NCBI GenBank assembly: GCA_003013855.2
Contig: ML058408.1
Location: 5,829,001-5,893,000, forward strand
From: Liriodendron chinense
Taxonomy: Eukaryota > Streptophyta > Magnoliopsida > Magnoliales > Magnoliaceae
Direction of reading: 5' to 3'
DNA length: 64,000 nucleotides
Part shown: positions 43,835 to 55,275 of the stretch, one piece after another
How positions within the stretch are numbered: position 1 is the stretch's first letter
How the letters are laid out: each line of letters starts with the position of its first letter
Notes under the pieces: model-generated
What the model saw: only the letters and a program-made list of their open reading frames with translations
Database searches by the model: none
Told to the model about the DNA's origin: nothing
Program-made: the position numbers and the translations under genes

Positions 43835-46613
43835 CTTTTTTTTCTTTTTCTTTTTTTTTTGAAAGGTAACGAGACTATTAATAACACCCACCCAAGCAAA
43901 GCGAGGGTGGGGAAAGAATACAACCCAACAAAATTACGGCCCGAATACAAATAAAAGACTATGGACATCCACAGCTTTCGAACCATACACCCATCCCACC
44001 ACTTCACCTTTCTCATTGCCTCTTCCACTGATCCTCCTGTTTCAAAAGAAGAGGCTATTCGGTTCTCCCCACATAACCGAATGCACTACCATTAAAACTT
44101 GATAACAAATCACCTTCCTTCCCGATTCCTCCACCATGCCAAGCCAACAAGAGGTCTTCAATAGACACTAATATCACACAAGATATGTTCAAGATAGCGA
44201 GGAAGCCTCCACCATGCCAAGCCAGTAAGAGGTCTCCAATAGACCCCGACATCACCTAAGATATGTTGAAGATAACAAGGAAGCGCGACCCGCACCCTTC
44301 AAACAAAGAGGCAATGCATGAATAGATGATCTATTGACTCAGAATCATCCATGCGCATCACATAGATGTTGGGAAGAACCATGGATCTCCTTCAGAGGTC
44401 ATCGATGGTGAGCAGCCTCTTCCTACCCACCAACCGAAGAAAAGCCGCTACCTTAGGAGGGGCGACATAATACCAATAGTATGCATAAATCGCGTTCTCA
44501 TCCTACAACGGCTTCCAAAATAGCCTATAGAAGGATCGAACCAAGAAACAACTTGACTTGTCCACAAGCCACACCATCACATCCCTCTTGCCCAAAGAAG
44601 AGTGACAATAATGCAATCAGTCTAAAAGCCTAACAAAGTCATCCACTTCCTATTCCAAAAGGTCCTTAGGAGCTCTTCCTAAAGCAGAATTCCTCTAAAC
44701 CACGTCCTCCCAAAAGCAAACACGCCTACCATCTCCAGGGGAGGACACCGCTTCTTTGAACTTAAGATCCACTAAAGTGGCCACTTTTCACAGACACAAT
44801 GCCTTATATAAAGAAGATTCCCTAAACCCACCAAAGTACCCAAAACCCTTATACTTGCCCCCCTTTGGCAATAGCCTTGAATATCTCTTTACATTTTAAA
44901 ATGTGAAATTTCTGCTTTTCCTCCACCCTTCTCCACAAAAAAAAATCTTACCTCAACTTCTCCAGTCCATCCAAAACTAATTACGAGCACCTCGAGAGGG
45001 ACATGAAGAAAAGGTGCATATTTGAAAGGGCACACCTTTAATCAACGTCAACCATCCTCCCAAAGAAAGATGGTAGCCCTTCCAACTTGATAGCTTCCTC
45101 TCAACTCTTTTGATCACCTTATCATAAAGGTGCTTTCCTGGCTTACCAATGCATGAAGGGAGACCGAGATATGTTGAAGGAAAGAGTTAATCCCACACCC
45201 GAATGCTTTTGCGAATCTCAAGGCCTCCTCTTGGCCATTAGAATACCAAGGCCTCCTCTTTGGCCATTAGAATACCCAGCATTTCGCTCTTATTAATATT
45301 TAATTTCAGACTAGACACCGCTCCATAGCACCTCACTGTCTTCCGCATATTATCCACCATGACTGTCTATTTCACAAAAGAGAATGGTGTTGTCTACGAA
45401 CTGGAGGTGAGAAATCTGGGTTCCTACACTTGTCACCCTGATACAGAGAAAAGGCCAACATCCTTATCTTTGTCTAGCATTTTACTTGGGGCTTCCACAA
45501 CCACCACAAACATGAAGGAAAAATGCAAGTCGCCTTGCCGAAGGCCCCTCGGCGCCTTAAAGAAGCCTTTCGGTGAACCGTTGACCAGAACAGAGAACAT
45601 AGCTGATCGGAAGCACTCTTATACCTAACCTCTACATTTTTTACAACACCCGGCCTTCCCAACATATAATCTAATTCCGAATGGACGTGGCCACATGCCT
45701 TCTCGATATCCAGCTTGCACACAACGCCCATCTTGCCTTCCCTATGCCTAGAGTCAATGCACTTATTAGCAAAAACACATTGTACATAATCTACATGCCC
45801 GCTAAAAATGTGCCCTGATTTTCAGGTATGACTTTTACAATGACCACCCAGAATCTAGATGCAAGGACTTTGTCTAATATAAGGACACACAATAAGACAA
45901 ATGAGTCTAAAATCTTTTAAAATGACCACTCCTTCAACCTTCAGGGTGATAGCAATAAACGAAACCCCTAATTCTAACGACAACCTTCCTCTCTCAAAGA
46001 ATTCAATTACAAAGTCGACTAAATCTCTCTTCACCACATTCCAAAGAAATTGAAAGAAAAAAGCTAAAGGATAGCCATCCGAACCCAATGCCTTATCCCT
46101 TCCGAAAGAGTCCACTGCTTGATTTCTTCCTCGAAGATTAGTCTTTCCAAGAAGTCTGCTTCCACAACCGATGGTTAAATGTCAAGTTATCCAGTAGTGG
46201 ATGCTTCCACCTTTGACATGTTAACAAATTCCTACAAAATCGTATGATGGAATCAAAAACTTGGGACTTCTCTTCAATCATTTTACCATACACCGCAACA
46301 CTGACGATGCTTTTATTCCTCACCCTAGCAACTGGAAGAATCACGTGTTCTTGCACCATATTTTAGCCAGATTGCTCTCAAGTGTTGTCTCCACTTGATC
46401 TCCTCTTCTTTAAGAGGGTTCGTGTAGTCTGAGGACAGCTCGGCGTTCATCTCTTCCTTAGCCTCCGATAACTTTCTCCACTCCTAAACATCTAAAGCTT
46501 GAATTTCCCTTAGGATACTTTCAACCTCAACTTCTAGGTTCTCAAGAACCTCCCTCTTCTAGGTTCTCAAGAACCTACCTCAGCTTAAACCTTACAAAGC
46601 CCTCAACCTCAAA
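43835..46613 (-). pseudogene. LINE ORF2: reverse transcriptase and C-terminal region
   Basis: Minus-strand pieces read DKALGSDGYPLAFFFQFLWN and RGRLSLELGVSFIAI (46100-45960), the first RT blocks, then GVVCKLDIEKACGHV (45731-45690), the block with the first catalytic Asp, and GRPGVVKNVEV. Around 45360 ILFCEIDS follows, but the catalytic FADD in front of it is gone. The zf-RVT region and WHGGG repeats lie at 44270-44100. Stops and shifts are frequent. A 78-base in-frame tandem duplication (CCACCATGCCAAGCC at 44131 and 44209) repeats DLLLAWHGGG. Confidence 0.8.
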
Positions 46614-47653
46614 TGATGTAGGACGGCCTAATCTAACCCTATATGCATGTGGAAACTACAAATGGGCGGAATTATGTAAACAATTAAATAAATCATTCAC
46701 CATTCACATCATAAATTAAGAATCAAATAAGAGAAACATGTAATGATTGGGGCCATTTATCACAAACAACAGTAACGGTTTCAAATCCTAGCGTGGATTG
46801 GATCCAGCGAGAGATAGAACTCTCGATCATGCACAAGTTCGTCTAATCAATCATGTAGATTCTCTAATCCAGGAAAATTGAGAGTTTTCTGAATTAAGGG
46901 AATTATAAGATTAAGGAAATCTGAAACTATTCAATTAGGAATTGTAGATCTAGGGTCTGTTCATCAAAATTGGGGGGAAATTTGTTTTCATGCAATCTGA
47001 AAATTCCTGGATGTAAATCTGATGGTTGAATCTGAAAACAGGGTTTGCGGGTTATGGGATTTATGGATCTAGGGTCTTGAAGATCAAGAAAGAAAAGGAA
47101 TTTAGATGGAAGAAGAAAATCAGACGAAAAGGTATAGAAATTACCTTGAAGAAGAGAAAAGAGAGAAGAAGAGATGATCCATGAAGAGAAGAAGAAGAAG
47201 AAGCTTAAGGAGTTTCTCCACAAAGGCACCACAAGGGTTTTCTTAATTTCAATCACAATAACGTCTACTAATGAGAATAAGCGAGTTTAAATAACCTAAA
47301 ACAACCCATGAAACCCTAAAACGTTATTAGAAAGACCCCTATCCAAAAATGGAAACAAAACAGAAAACAGTGCAAGTTCGCGCAATCTGTCAGTGGTCTG
47401 TCGATAGGATCAACGAAACGCAACAGCAAAAAACCGTTGGAAAGCCCTCGAGAATCCGAAATTTGTTGAATCTTCGGCAGTTTTTCTAGATCTTCTTTTG
47501 GTCCTTTTCCTCTAGAAATTTGCTTGATCCCCTCATGTGTAAGGCTTTCATTCTTCTCGAGTCTTTGATCCAGGACCATCATCTGACCATAAGGGCACAG
47601 GCATTGCTCGTCTCCTGTGCCGGTACACTCGAAAGGGCCTGATGTCCTCATCA
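46614..47653 (-). repeat. 3' LTR of chromovirus-derived copy 3
   Basis: On the + strand it starts TGATGTAGGACGGCCTAATC and ends GATGTCCTCATCA. It matches 54195-55270. It contains a GAA-rich zone near 47185-47200 and the donor-like AAGGTAATT at about 47143-47151 on the minus strand. Confidence 0.88.
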
Positions 47654-49604
47654 ACTCCCATCGGCTGAGAAGAGCTCGACTCCAACGATATAAAAAATTT
47701 GTGTCGTTCTAGAAGATCTAGATCAATTCACAGCAAGTCTTCCTCCGTAAGCCATGTACAATCTTATGGTGGCCTATTCTTCCATTTAACTAAATACCTC
47801 TGGAAACCTTCATCTATTGTAGAGACAATCTCCTCATCCACAAACCCTTCAATCTCTTCTCTTTTCTCAGGTAAAGTTGGAATAGGTAGTGTAGGTTGGG
47901 AAGAAAACTCGAAAAATGGTCAAGTATGGGGAGTAGGGTCTATGTGAGGGTTTGGACAAGGTATTAGATCCTCCACATTGAATGTTGGATTAATCCCCAT
48001 GCTAGGTGGAAGTTCTATTATATGCGCATTGGACCCAATTTTCCTCAGGACTTTGAATGGCCTAGCATTGTGTGCTTGTAACTTTTTAATGGTACCCTAA
48101 GGAAACCATTCTAGCCTCATCTGAACCATTACAAAATCTCCCTCATGAAATTCTTGGAGTCTATGATGCAAGTCAGCTGAATGTTTATAATTTTCATTGC
48201 TTACATTAATCTGCCTCCTAATATCTTAATGCAATTCATGAATATGACGTGCAAATGACTCAGCTAACTCTGATGGCTTATGAGAGACAGACATGAATGA
48301 AACTATAGGACGCCCCGGTGAAGCAATGGACCCAAAATAGACAATTCTATTATCTAGAACCTAGGAGACTACAATAAAAGAACACTTCTTGTGGGTGACA
48401 CATAATTTCTTATTCTTTAGTATCCCACAAACCCGCTCTAACTGATAGAAGTATTGTTCCTCGTACGTGTTATAAATAAGGATAATGTCCAAGTATCCCA
48501 ATACTAGAGGACACTCGACTGAGACTTTGTGGAGTGCCAAAATATGCCCACATGTGCGCCACGTGCCATCATACTTGGAAGTGAAAAGGGCGGGCACGGC
48601 ACAGGGAATAAGACTCAAACTCAAACTCTCCTGAGTAATCTCTTCCCTAAGTAGCTTATCAAATTGCCTCTACATCTCTGCATGCTCCACAAGGTTCACT
48701 TGGTAGGGGGAAAAGCTTGATAGAGTCAACCCAAGGATAAGATCGATTGCGTGTTGAATGTCCCGCTTGGGTGGAACTTCGTCCCATAAGTCATCTGATA
48801 GGATATCACAAATCCTTTCCAATTCCACATCACTAGTCATGTGGGTGTCCACCATTGACTCTACACCAGTCTCTATTTCAAACTCGTTCGCATTCACTTG
48901 GTAAGATACTTAGATTGGGACTCCACATCATTCAGTTCCCCCATGACAACTGGAAGTGGTGGGCCTCAATTTCTTCAACCTCTTCATCACTGGCACCCAC
49001 TCCTTCGTGTTCAATAATGGTGAGTGACACCTCAATTTCTTCTTCTTCGTCACTATCGATTTCAGGAAAGTACTCTACTTCTTTATAAACAGCATGTTTA
49101 GACCATTCCATCTTGCTATTCACCAAGACATTATCTCACTCCCAAGGAAATATATTTGGTGGTAGACACTCTTTAAGTTGTTCAGAAGCCAAGATTCCCT
49201 TAGTGATGGATTGGACCACTTTACAAGAAGGTGGCCATATGGGTTCTCTTTTTGGACAGGAAGGTGGGACAACTCTGTCCTGAGTTAAGGGCTTCTAACG
49301 GTAACAGATAGGAAGATACTTCGCTTTCAAACGCTCTTTCACCTCGCCCCACTGTGAGATCGGAGCTCCACCTTTCTGCTCAATTCTTCTCTCCAAATCT
49401 GTCCAAAATGACCTGGCTTGGCCTACCAATTTCAACTTGGCGAACCTCACTCTCCAACACATCATACCAATCAAAAAAATATTCCAAGTCTTCAAGCCAA
49501 TCAAGGAATGCTTGTGGGTCCATATGGCCACTAAAATATACCAAATCATCGGAGTTCGGCTTTCCATGGGGTCTCAAGGGCCACACGACAACACTTAATG
49601 GACC
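47654..49604 (-). pseudogene. Gag core, RT remnant, integrase tail and chromodomain of copy 3
   Basis: Near 49586-49295, across one frameshift, the minus strand reads LVYFSGHMDPQAFLDWLEDL and VRFAKLKLVGQARSFWTDLE, the retrotransposon gag capsid core (PF03732) that copies 1 and 2 lack. An acidic segment follows (48932-49126), then RT fingers DIQHAIDLILGLTLSSFSPY (48750), PCAVPALFTSKYDGTWRTCG and, directly, LGYLDIILIYNTYEEQ (48510-48465). So the YLDD strand is reached without the first catalytic Asp block. The integrase tail and a chromodomain with RYLVKWKNRPP lie at 48300-47700. Stops break it. Confidence 0.83.
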
Positions 49605-49609
49605 TAAGG

Positions 49610-50590
49610 TGACGTAGGATGCCCTAATTATAATGCATGCTCATGAACTAATATAATCCAGCGGAAATAAAAGACAATAATAATATAAACTCTAGCATCA
49701 ATCATCATGAACTAAGAAAATCACAAGGAAACATGCAATGGAGCGGGCCATTCATCACAACCACGAAGTATGAGATTCAATTATTGCTATGGTTGGATCC
49801 GACGAGGGATGGAACCTCCCGATCTTGCATGGTCTTAATCCAATCGATCAATGGGGATCACTAGTTCGAGGAATCAAAAAGGTTTCTCGGGTTAGGGATT
49901 TGAAAACTTGAGAATTTAGGATTTTAATTCGATTCTCAAATTTAGGATTTCAAGGATTGGGGATAATAGAGATAGAGAGAGAGAGAGAGAGAGAGAGGGA
50001 AGAAGATCTTACCTTAGAAGAATATTGGAGGGGCACAAGAAGAAAAGAGAAGAAGAAGATTGGAGAAGAAGATGAAGTTTCATAAGAGAGAGAGGAGGGA
50101 GGCAACCAAAGAGGCTTTCATGCAATAATAATCAACTAATGAAAAAGGTTTAAGGGCAACACCCTTACAAAATTCGGAATTAGCATAATGACCAAAATAC
50201 CCCTACTAACAAAATTTCAAAAAAAAGACATTGGCATAAAAAAACGTGCGGACACCAACCCAAAACTCAAATAAGTAAAAATGCATAAAATAAACTCAAA
50301 TCTAAGATGTCCCATGGGCTCCGATGATGGTATAATAAAAGTGGGCCACGACGAACCAACGGTCCGATCACATCATCATCGCAATCCAACGGTTCGATCA
50401 TCTCTTCGAAGCAACTTACACGTCTGCCCAAGGTGGGGTCTTCTCAAATGTTTCGGACTATTTGTGTAAGGTCTTCACTACTCCTCAAGTCGTCACGAGC
50501 GATCCAAGCCCGTCATCATCGAGCCATAAAGATATAGGTGTTACTCGCCTCCTACGCTAATAAACCCTAAAGGGCTTGATGTCCTCATCA
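49610..50590 (-). repeat. 3' LTR of chromovirus-derived copy 2
   Basis: It is 981 bases and nearly the same as 52669-53638. It has a longer (GA)n run at 49973-49997 than the partner. The donor-like AAGGTAAG (minus strand) is at about 50009-50017. Confidence 0.92.
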
Positions 50591-52388
50591 TTCTCCTCGT
50601 CTGAGAAGAACTCGACTCCGACGAGTTAAAACTCTTGTGGCGCTCTAGTAAATTTGGATTAACGCTCTGCAACTCCACTTCTGTCAACCATGTAGATTCT
50701 GACGGTGGTTTATTCTTCCATTTGACAAGATATCTCTGGAAACCTCCATCTCTCGTGGAAACTATCTCCTCATCCACAATTTCCTCAATTTCTCCTTTTC
50801 GAATAATAGGTGGGGGAAAGGGTGGAGTCGGTTGTAAAGCAAACTCAGAGTATGGCCATGAAAGGGAAGAGAAATCAATGATAGGAATAGGGAAGAGGAC
50901 TAGATCTTCCACATTAAACTTTGGATTAATGCCCATTTCAGGTGAAAGGTCTACCCTATACGCGCTGGACCCAATTCTTTGCAATACTTTGAATGGTCCA
51001 GCACTACTTGCTTGTGATTTCTTAGCGGTACCTTGTGAGAACTGCTCTGGCCTTATCCTCACCATTACATAGTCTCCCTCCTGAAAATCTTGTGATCTAC
51101 GATGCAATTCAGCTGAAAGCATATAACTATCATTGCTTCTATTAATCCATTGTCTAATATATATATGCAATTCATGAATGTGTCGTGCAAATGCATCGGC
51201 TGACTCTGAAGGCCTTTGGGTGACAGACATGGGTGAAACTAAAGGACTCTCTGAAAAAGTAATAGATTCGAAATAAACAATCCTATAAAAGTAAACAATC
51301 CTATGACCTAGAACTTGAAAAACTGAAACAAAAGGACACTTCTCATGGGTGACACATAATTTCTCATTATAAGTATTATAAACGAGGATGATTTTCAGGT
51401 ATCCCAACATTTTACCAAGTCTTGAGCAGATCTTGGCATCAACTATTATGTCCAAAATGTCATCAAGATGCGGGATGGGGACTCTGGCTATCATATCCAC
51501 CATGAAGTGAATACGTCGCAAGGTGGCGTGACACATGACTGAAGCTTTGTGAACGGCCAGGATATGCCCACATGTGCGCCATATGTCATTGTTTTTTAAT
51601 GTGAAAAGGGCAAGCATGGCACACAAAACAAAACCCCAACTCAAACTTTCCTTATTGAATTCTTCCCCAAGAAGTTCATCAAATTGACGCTGCATTTCTA
51701 TATTTTCTGTAGAGTTCACCTGGTATGGAGGAAAGCTTGACAGGATTGATCTAGGGACAAGATCGATTGTGTGTTGAATGTCCCATTTAGGTGAAAATTT
51801 ATCCCAAAAATCATCTGGTGGGATATCATAAGTCATGTAGGTGTCTAACATCATATCCTCACTAGTCTCTTCTTCAATTTCATTTGTGTTCACCACGGTA
51901 AGAGACGTAGATTGGGAGACTGCATCAATTAAATCACACATGACATCTGGAAGTGGTGTGGTCTCAAACTCTTCGACCTTTTCATCACTAGCACACACTT
52001 CGTCATCCTCAACGATGATGAGCGATGCCTCAATTTCTTCCATTTCATCACTAGTGACGTTAGGTACGTACTCTCCCACTTCATAAACATCATATTTGGA
52101 TTCTTTCAACTTGTCGTTCACCAAGGCATGATGTTGATCATCTTTTCCATAGCTCGGGTTAGCCTGGTTGAATGCCTCTAATTTGTTGAAGAGATCCTGA
52201 AAAGATTTTCTGGAATGGTTTTCAATGTTGTCCAGACATCGAGATATGGCGGCCAAAGCCTCTGAAATCTGATACTGATTCATGGTAGAGATGTGTAATT
52301 CAAAACCATGACCAAAACGAATGGGCACACAACGAAGGACTTGTCCTAGGTTCTTCCTAAACTTGACTCTATGGACTGGATGACTCAT
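50541..52388 (-). CDS. 615-codon polyprotein: gag-side N-terminus, coreless RT, integrase tail, chromodomain
   Basis: Residues 1-200 hold MNQYQISEALAAISRCLDNI (a likelier start is Met36, conserved in copy 1 with ACCATG) and a very acidic linker, without capsid core or zinc knuckle. Residues 202-322 are the RT N-terminal fingers (TIDLVPRSILSSFPPYQV, PIPHLDDILD). They join at about 325 to LGYLKIILVYNTYNE and KLCVTHEKCPFVSVFQVLGH, the strand that should read YLDD. The palm block with the first catalytic Asp is deleted and the DD pair is KI. RNase H and the integrase core are absent. Residues 385-500 are the integrase C-terminus (GDYVMVRIRPEQF, AGPFKVLQRIGSSAYRVDL) and 533-583 a chromodomain (GGFQRYLVKWKNKPPSESTW). 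The frame runs 50 bases into the LTR. It cannot reverse transcribe; an RNA- or chromatin-binding role is only possible. Confidence 0.85.
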   Translation of the reverse strand: MSHPVHRVKFRKNLGQVLRCVPIRFGHGFELHISTMNQYQISEALAAISRCLDNIENHSRKSFQDLFNKLEAFNQANPSYGKDDQHHALVNDKLKESKYDVYEVGEYVPNVTSDEMEEIEASLIIVEDDEVCASDEKVEEFETTPLPDVMCDLIDAVSQSTSLTVVNTNEIEEETSEDMMLDTYMTYDIPPDDFWDKFSPKWDIQHTIDLVPRSILSSFPPYQVNSTENIEMQRQFDELLGEEFNKESLSWGFVLCAMLALFTLKNNDIWRTCGHILAVHKASVMCHATLRRIHFMVDMIARVPIPHLDDILDIIVDAKICSRLGKMLGYLKIILVYNTYNEKLCVTHEKCPFVSVFQVLGHRIVYFYRIVYFESITFSESPLVSPMSVTQRPSESADAFARHIHELHIYIRQWINRSNDSYMLSAELHRRSQDFQEGDYVMVRIRPEQFSQGTAKKSQASSAGPFKVLQRIGSSAYRVDLSPEMGINPKFNVEDLVLFPIPIIDFSSLSWPYSEFALQPTPPFPPPIIRKGEIEEIVDEEIVSTRDGGFQRYLVKWKNKPPSESTWLTEVELQSVNPNLLERHKSFNSSESSSSQTRRMMRTSSPLGFISVGGE

Positions 52389-52668
52389 AATATGAATGCG
52401 ATGAATTTAAATTACAATGAACTAACACTAATTAATTCTAGACGATGCGACTCAAATCTGGAAATTTTCCAAATTAGGAAACTAAGATTGGAAAGTTTCT
52501 AAAATTGGAAAGTTTCTAAATCGGAAAATTTTCCAAATTAGAAAACTTTCTAAAATTGGAAACTTTCTAAATCTGGACATTTCCTAAAACTAACCTAAAA
52601 ATCAAAACCCTAATTTGGTAACTCGATCTAAACATAACCATGCAAACCTTAATCTCTGATACCAAATT

Positions 52669-53638
52669 TGACGTAGGATGTCCTAATTATGATGCATGCT
52701 CATGAACTCATACAATCCAGCGGAAATAAAAGACTAATAATATAAAATCTAGCATCAATCATCATGAACTAAGAAACTCAAAAGGAAACATGCAATGGAG
52801 CAGGCCATTCATCACAACCACGAAGTATGAGATTCAATTATTGCTATGGTTGGATCTGGCGAGGGATGGAACCTCCCGATCTTGGATGGTCTTAACCCAA
52901 TCGATCAATGGGGATCACTAGTCCGAGGAATCAAAAAGGTTTCTCGGGTTCGAGATTTGAAAACTTGAGAATTTAAGATTTTGATTCGATTCTCAAATTT
53001 AGCATTTCAAGGATTGGGGATAATAGAGATAGAGAGAGAGGGGGGGGGAGAAGATCTTACCTTAGAAGAATATTGGAGGGGCACAAGAAGAAAAGAGAAG
53101 AAGAAGATTGGAGAAGAAGATGAAGTTTCATTAGAGAGAGGAGGGAGGCAACCAAAGAGGCTTTCATTCAATAATAATCAACAAATGAAAAAGGTTTAAG
53201 GCAACACCCTTATAAAATTCGGAATTAGCATAATTACCAAAATACCCCTACTAACAAAATTTCAAAAAAAAGACATTGGCATAAAAAAAATGTGCGCGCA
53301 CTAACCCAAAACTCAAATAAGTAAAAATGCATAAAATAAACTCAAATCTAAGATGTCCCATGGGCTCCGATGATGGTGTGATGAAAGTGGGCCATGACGA
53401 ATCAACGGTCCGATCACATCATCATCACGATCCAATGGTCCGATCATCTACTCAAAGCAACTTACACATGTCTTCTCAAGGTGGGGTCTTCTCAAATGTT
53501 TCGGACTACATGTGTAAGGTCTTCACTGCTCCTCAAGTCGTCACGAGCGATCCAGGCCCATCATCATCAAGCCATAAAGATATAGGTGTCACTTGCCTCC
53601 TACGCTGATAAACCCTAAAGGGCTTGATGTCCGCATCA
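52669..53638 (-). repeat. 5' LTR of chromovirus-derived copy 2
   Basis: It is 970 bases, starts TGATGCGGACATCAAGCCC on the minus strand and ends GACGTCA before the primer site. It contains a G run (53041-53048) beside a short GA repeat. The donor-like AAGGTAAG is at about 53057-53064. Confidence 0.92.
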
Positions 53639-53643
53639 TAAGG

Positions 53644-54194
53644 ATTTCAAGCGCCTATATTCCATTCATCACAGGTAGACTCAACAACTAAACTCTAGGT
53701 GCAATGATAATGAAAATTGAGAAACGACTAATCTTAGACGTAACAATATGGATCCTAGCCTTTATATGAATTATATGATGAATGCAATGCAACATTCAGA
53801 TTTGACCCACCTAAATGTGACTCTAAAAAAATTCAGATTTGACGATGCTCAAGGTGATACTATATGATGCAAAAATCTGTGAATTCAGATTTGAATGCTA
53901 ATTGAAACATGAATTTGAAATTTTCAAATTTAGATAATAAAAAAAAAAGATGAAAATCTGGAAAAATCAGATTTATCCTTTAAGTAGAGACTAAAATCTG
54001 AATCTTTCAAGTTTGGATCTAACAGGGACTGCAAATATGAAAATTCAGATCTGGAATCAATGTTGGATGCAAATCTGAAAAATTCTAGATTAACCTAAAC
54101 CTATGCACTATGCATGCATCTTGTAGAAACAAAACATAGAGTTAGGTAACTTGATCTAGGACGAACTAATGCAAGAGCCTCTAATACCAAAATT
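53644..54194 (-). other. 5' untranslated region of chromovirus-derived copy 3
   Basis: It has repeated AGATTTG and GAAAATTCAGAT words, no frame, and the primer site at its right end (54178-54189). Copies 1 and 2 show the same style of TTTGGAAATTTCC repeats in the matching place. Confidence 0.7.
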
Positions 54195-55270
54195 TGATGC
54201 AGGACAGCCTAATCTAACCCTATATGCATGCGGAACAAAAGGGCGGAATTATGTAAACAATTAAATAAACCATTCACCATTCACATCATAAATTAAGAAT
54301 CAAATAAGAGAAACGTGTAACAATTAGGGCCATTCATCACAAACAACAGTAAGGGTTTCAAATCTTGGCGTGGATTGGATCCGGCGAGAGATAGAACTCT
54401 CGATCATGCACAAGTTCATCCAATCAATCATGTAGATTCTCTAATCCAGAAAAATTGGGAGTTTTCTGAATTAAGGGAATCGTAAGATTCAGGAAATCTG
54501 AAACTATTCAATTAGGGCTTATAGATCTAGGGTTTGTTCATCAAAATTGGGGGAAAAGTTGTTTTCATGCAATCTGAAAATTCTTGGACGTAAATTTGAT
54601 GGTTGAACCTGAAAACAGGGTAGCAGGTTACGCGATTTATGGATCTAGGGTCTTGAAGATCAAGAAAGAAAAGGAATTTAGGTAGAAGATGAAAATCAAA
54701 AGAAAGGGTATAGAAATTACCTTAAAGAAGAGAGATGAGAGAAGAAGAGAGATGATCCACGAAGAAAAGAAGAAGAAGCTTGAGGAGTTTCTCCACAAAG
54801 GCTCCACAAAGGCACCACAAGGGTTTTCTTAACTTCAATCACAATAACATTGTCTACTAATGAGAATAGTGAGTTTAAATACCTTAAAACAACCCATGAA
54901 ACCCTAAAATGTAACTAGAAAGACTCCTATCTGAAAACGGAAACAAAAAAAAAAAAAAAAAAAAACAGTGCAAGTTTGGGCAATTCGTCGGTGGTCTGTC
55001 GATAGGATCGACGAATCCGTCAATAGGATCAACGCAATGCGACGGCCCAAATCCGTCAAAAAGCCGTCAGGAATCCGAAATCTATTGAATCTTCGGCACT
55101 TTTTCTGGATCTTCTTTCAGTCATTTTCCTCCAGAAATTTGCTCGATCCCCACGTGTAAGGCCTTCGTTCTTCTCAAGTCTTTGATCCGAGACCATCGTC
55201 AAACCATAAGGACATGGGCATTGCTCGTCTCCTACGCTGGTATACTCGAAAGGGCCTGATGTCCTCCTCA
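54195..55270 (-). repeat. 5' LTR of chromovirus-derived copy 3
   Basis: It is 1076 bases, matches 46614-47653, and ends CTCCTCA followed by the TCAAA duplication. It contains an A run (54948-54964) and a GCCGTC/TCGAC-containing patch at 55000-55075. Confidence 0.88.
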
Positions 55271-55275
55271 TCAAA

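Larger units (their letters stand above)
49610..53638 (-). mobile_element. Non-autonomous chromovirus-derived LTR element, copy 2 (intact)
   Basis: LTRs are 52669-53638 (5') and 49610-50590 (3'), with TG...CA ends and a perfect TAAGG duplication at 49605-49609 and 53639-53643. The primer site complementary to initiator Met tRNA is at 52653-52664, and a purine tract (GACGAGGAGAA on the minus strand) is at 50591-50601. The 2.1 kb interior holds one uninterrupted 615-codon frame. It lies inside copy 3. All signals needed in cis look intact, so it could have moved recently with foreign enzymes. Confidence 0.94.
46614..55270 (-). mobile_element. Non-autonomous chromovirus-derived LTR element, copy 3, hosting copy 2
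   Basis: LTRs are 54195-55270 (5') and 46614-47653 (3'), and TCAAA flanks the unit at 46609-46613 and 55271-55275. An iMet-type primer site is at 54178-54189. Without the nested copy (49610-53638) and one TAAGG, the element is about 4.6 kb. It is a diverged subfamily of copies 1 and 2: same domain order and the same loss of the RT core, but LTRs differ and part of gag is retained. It sits in LINE ORF2 on the same strand. Confidence 0.9.

Noticed and set aside
50635..51072. 145-codon + strand frame
   Set aside because: It is the antisense shadow of the integrase-tail and chromodomain part of the 615-codon frame.
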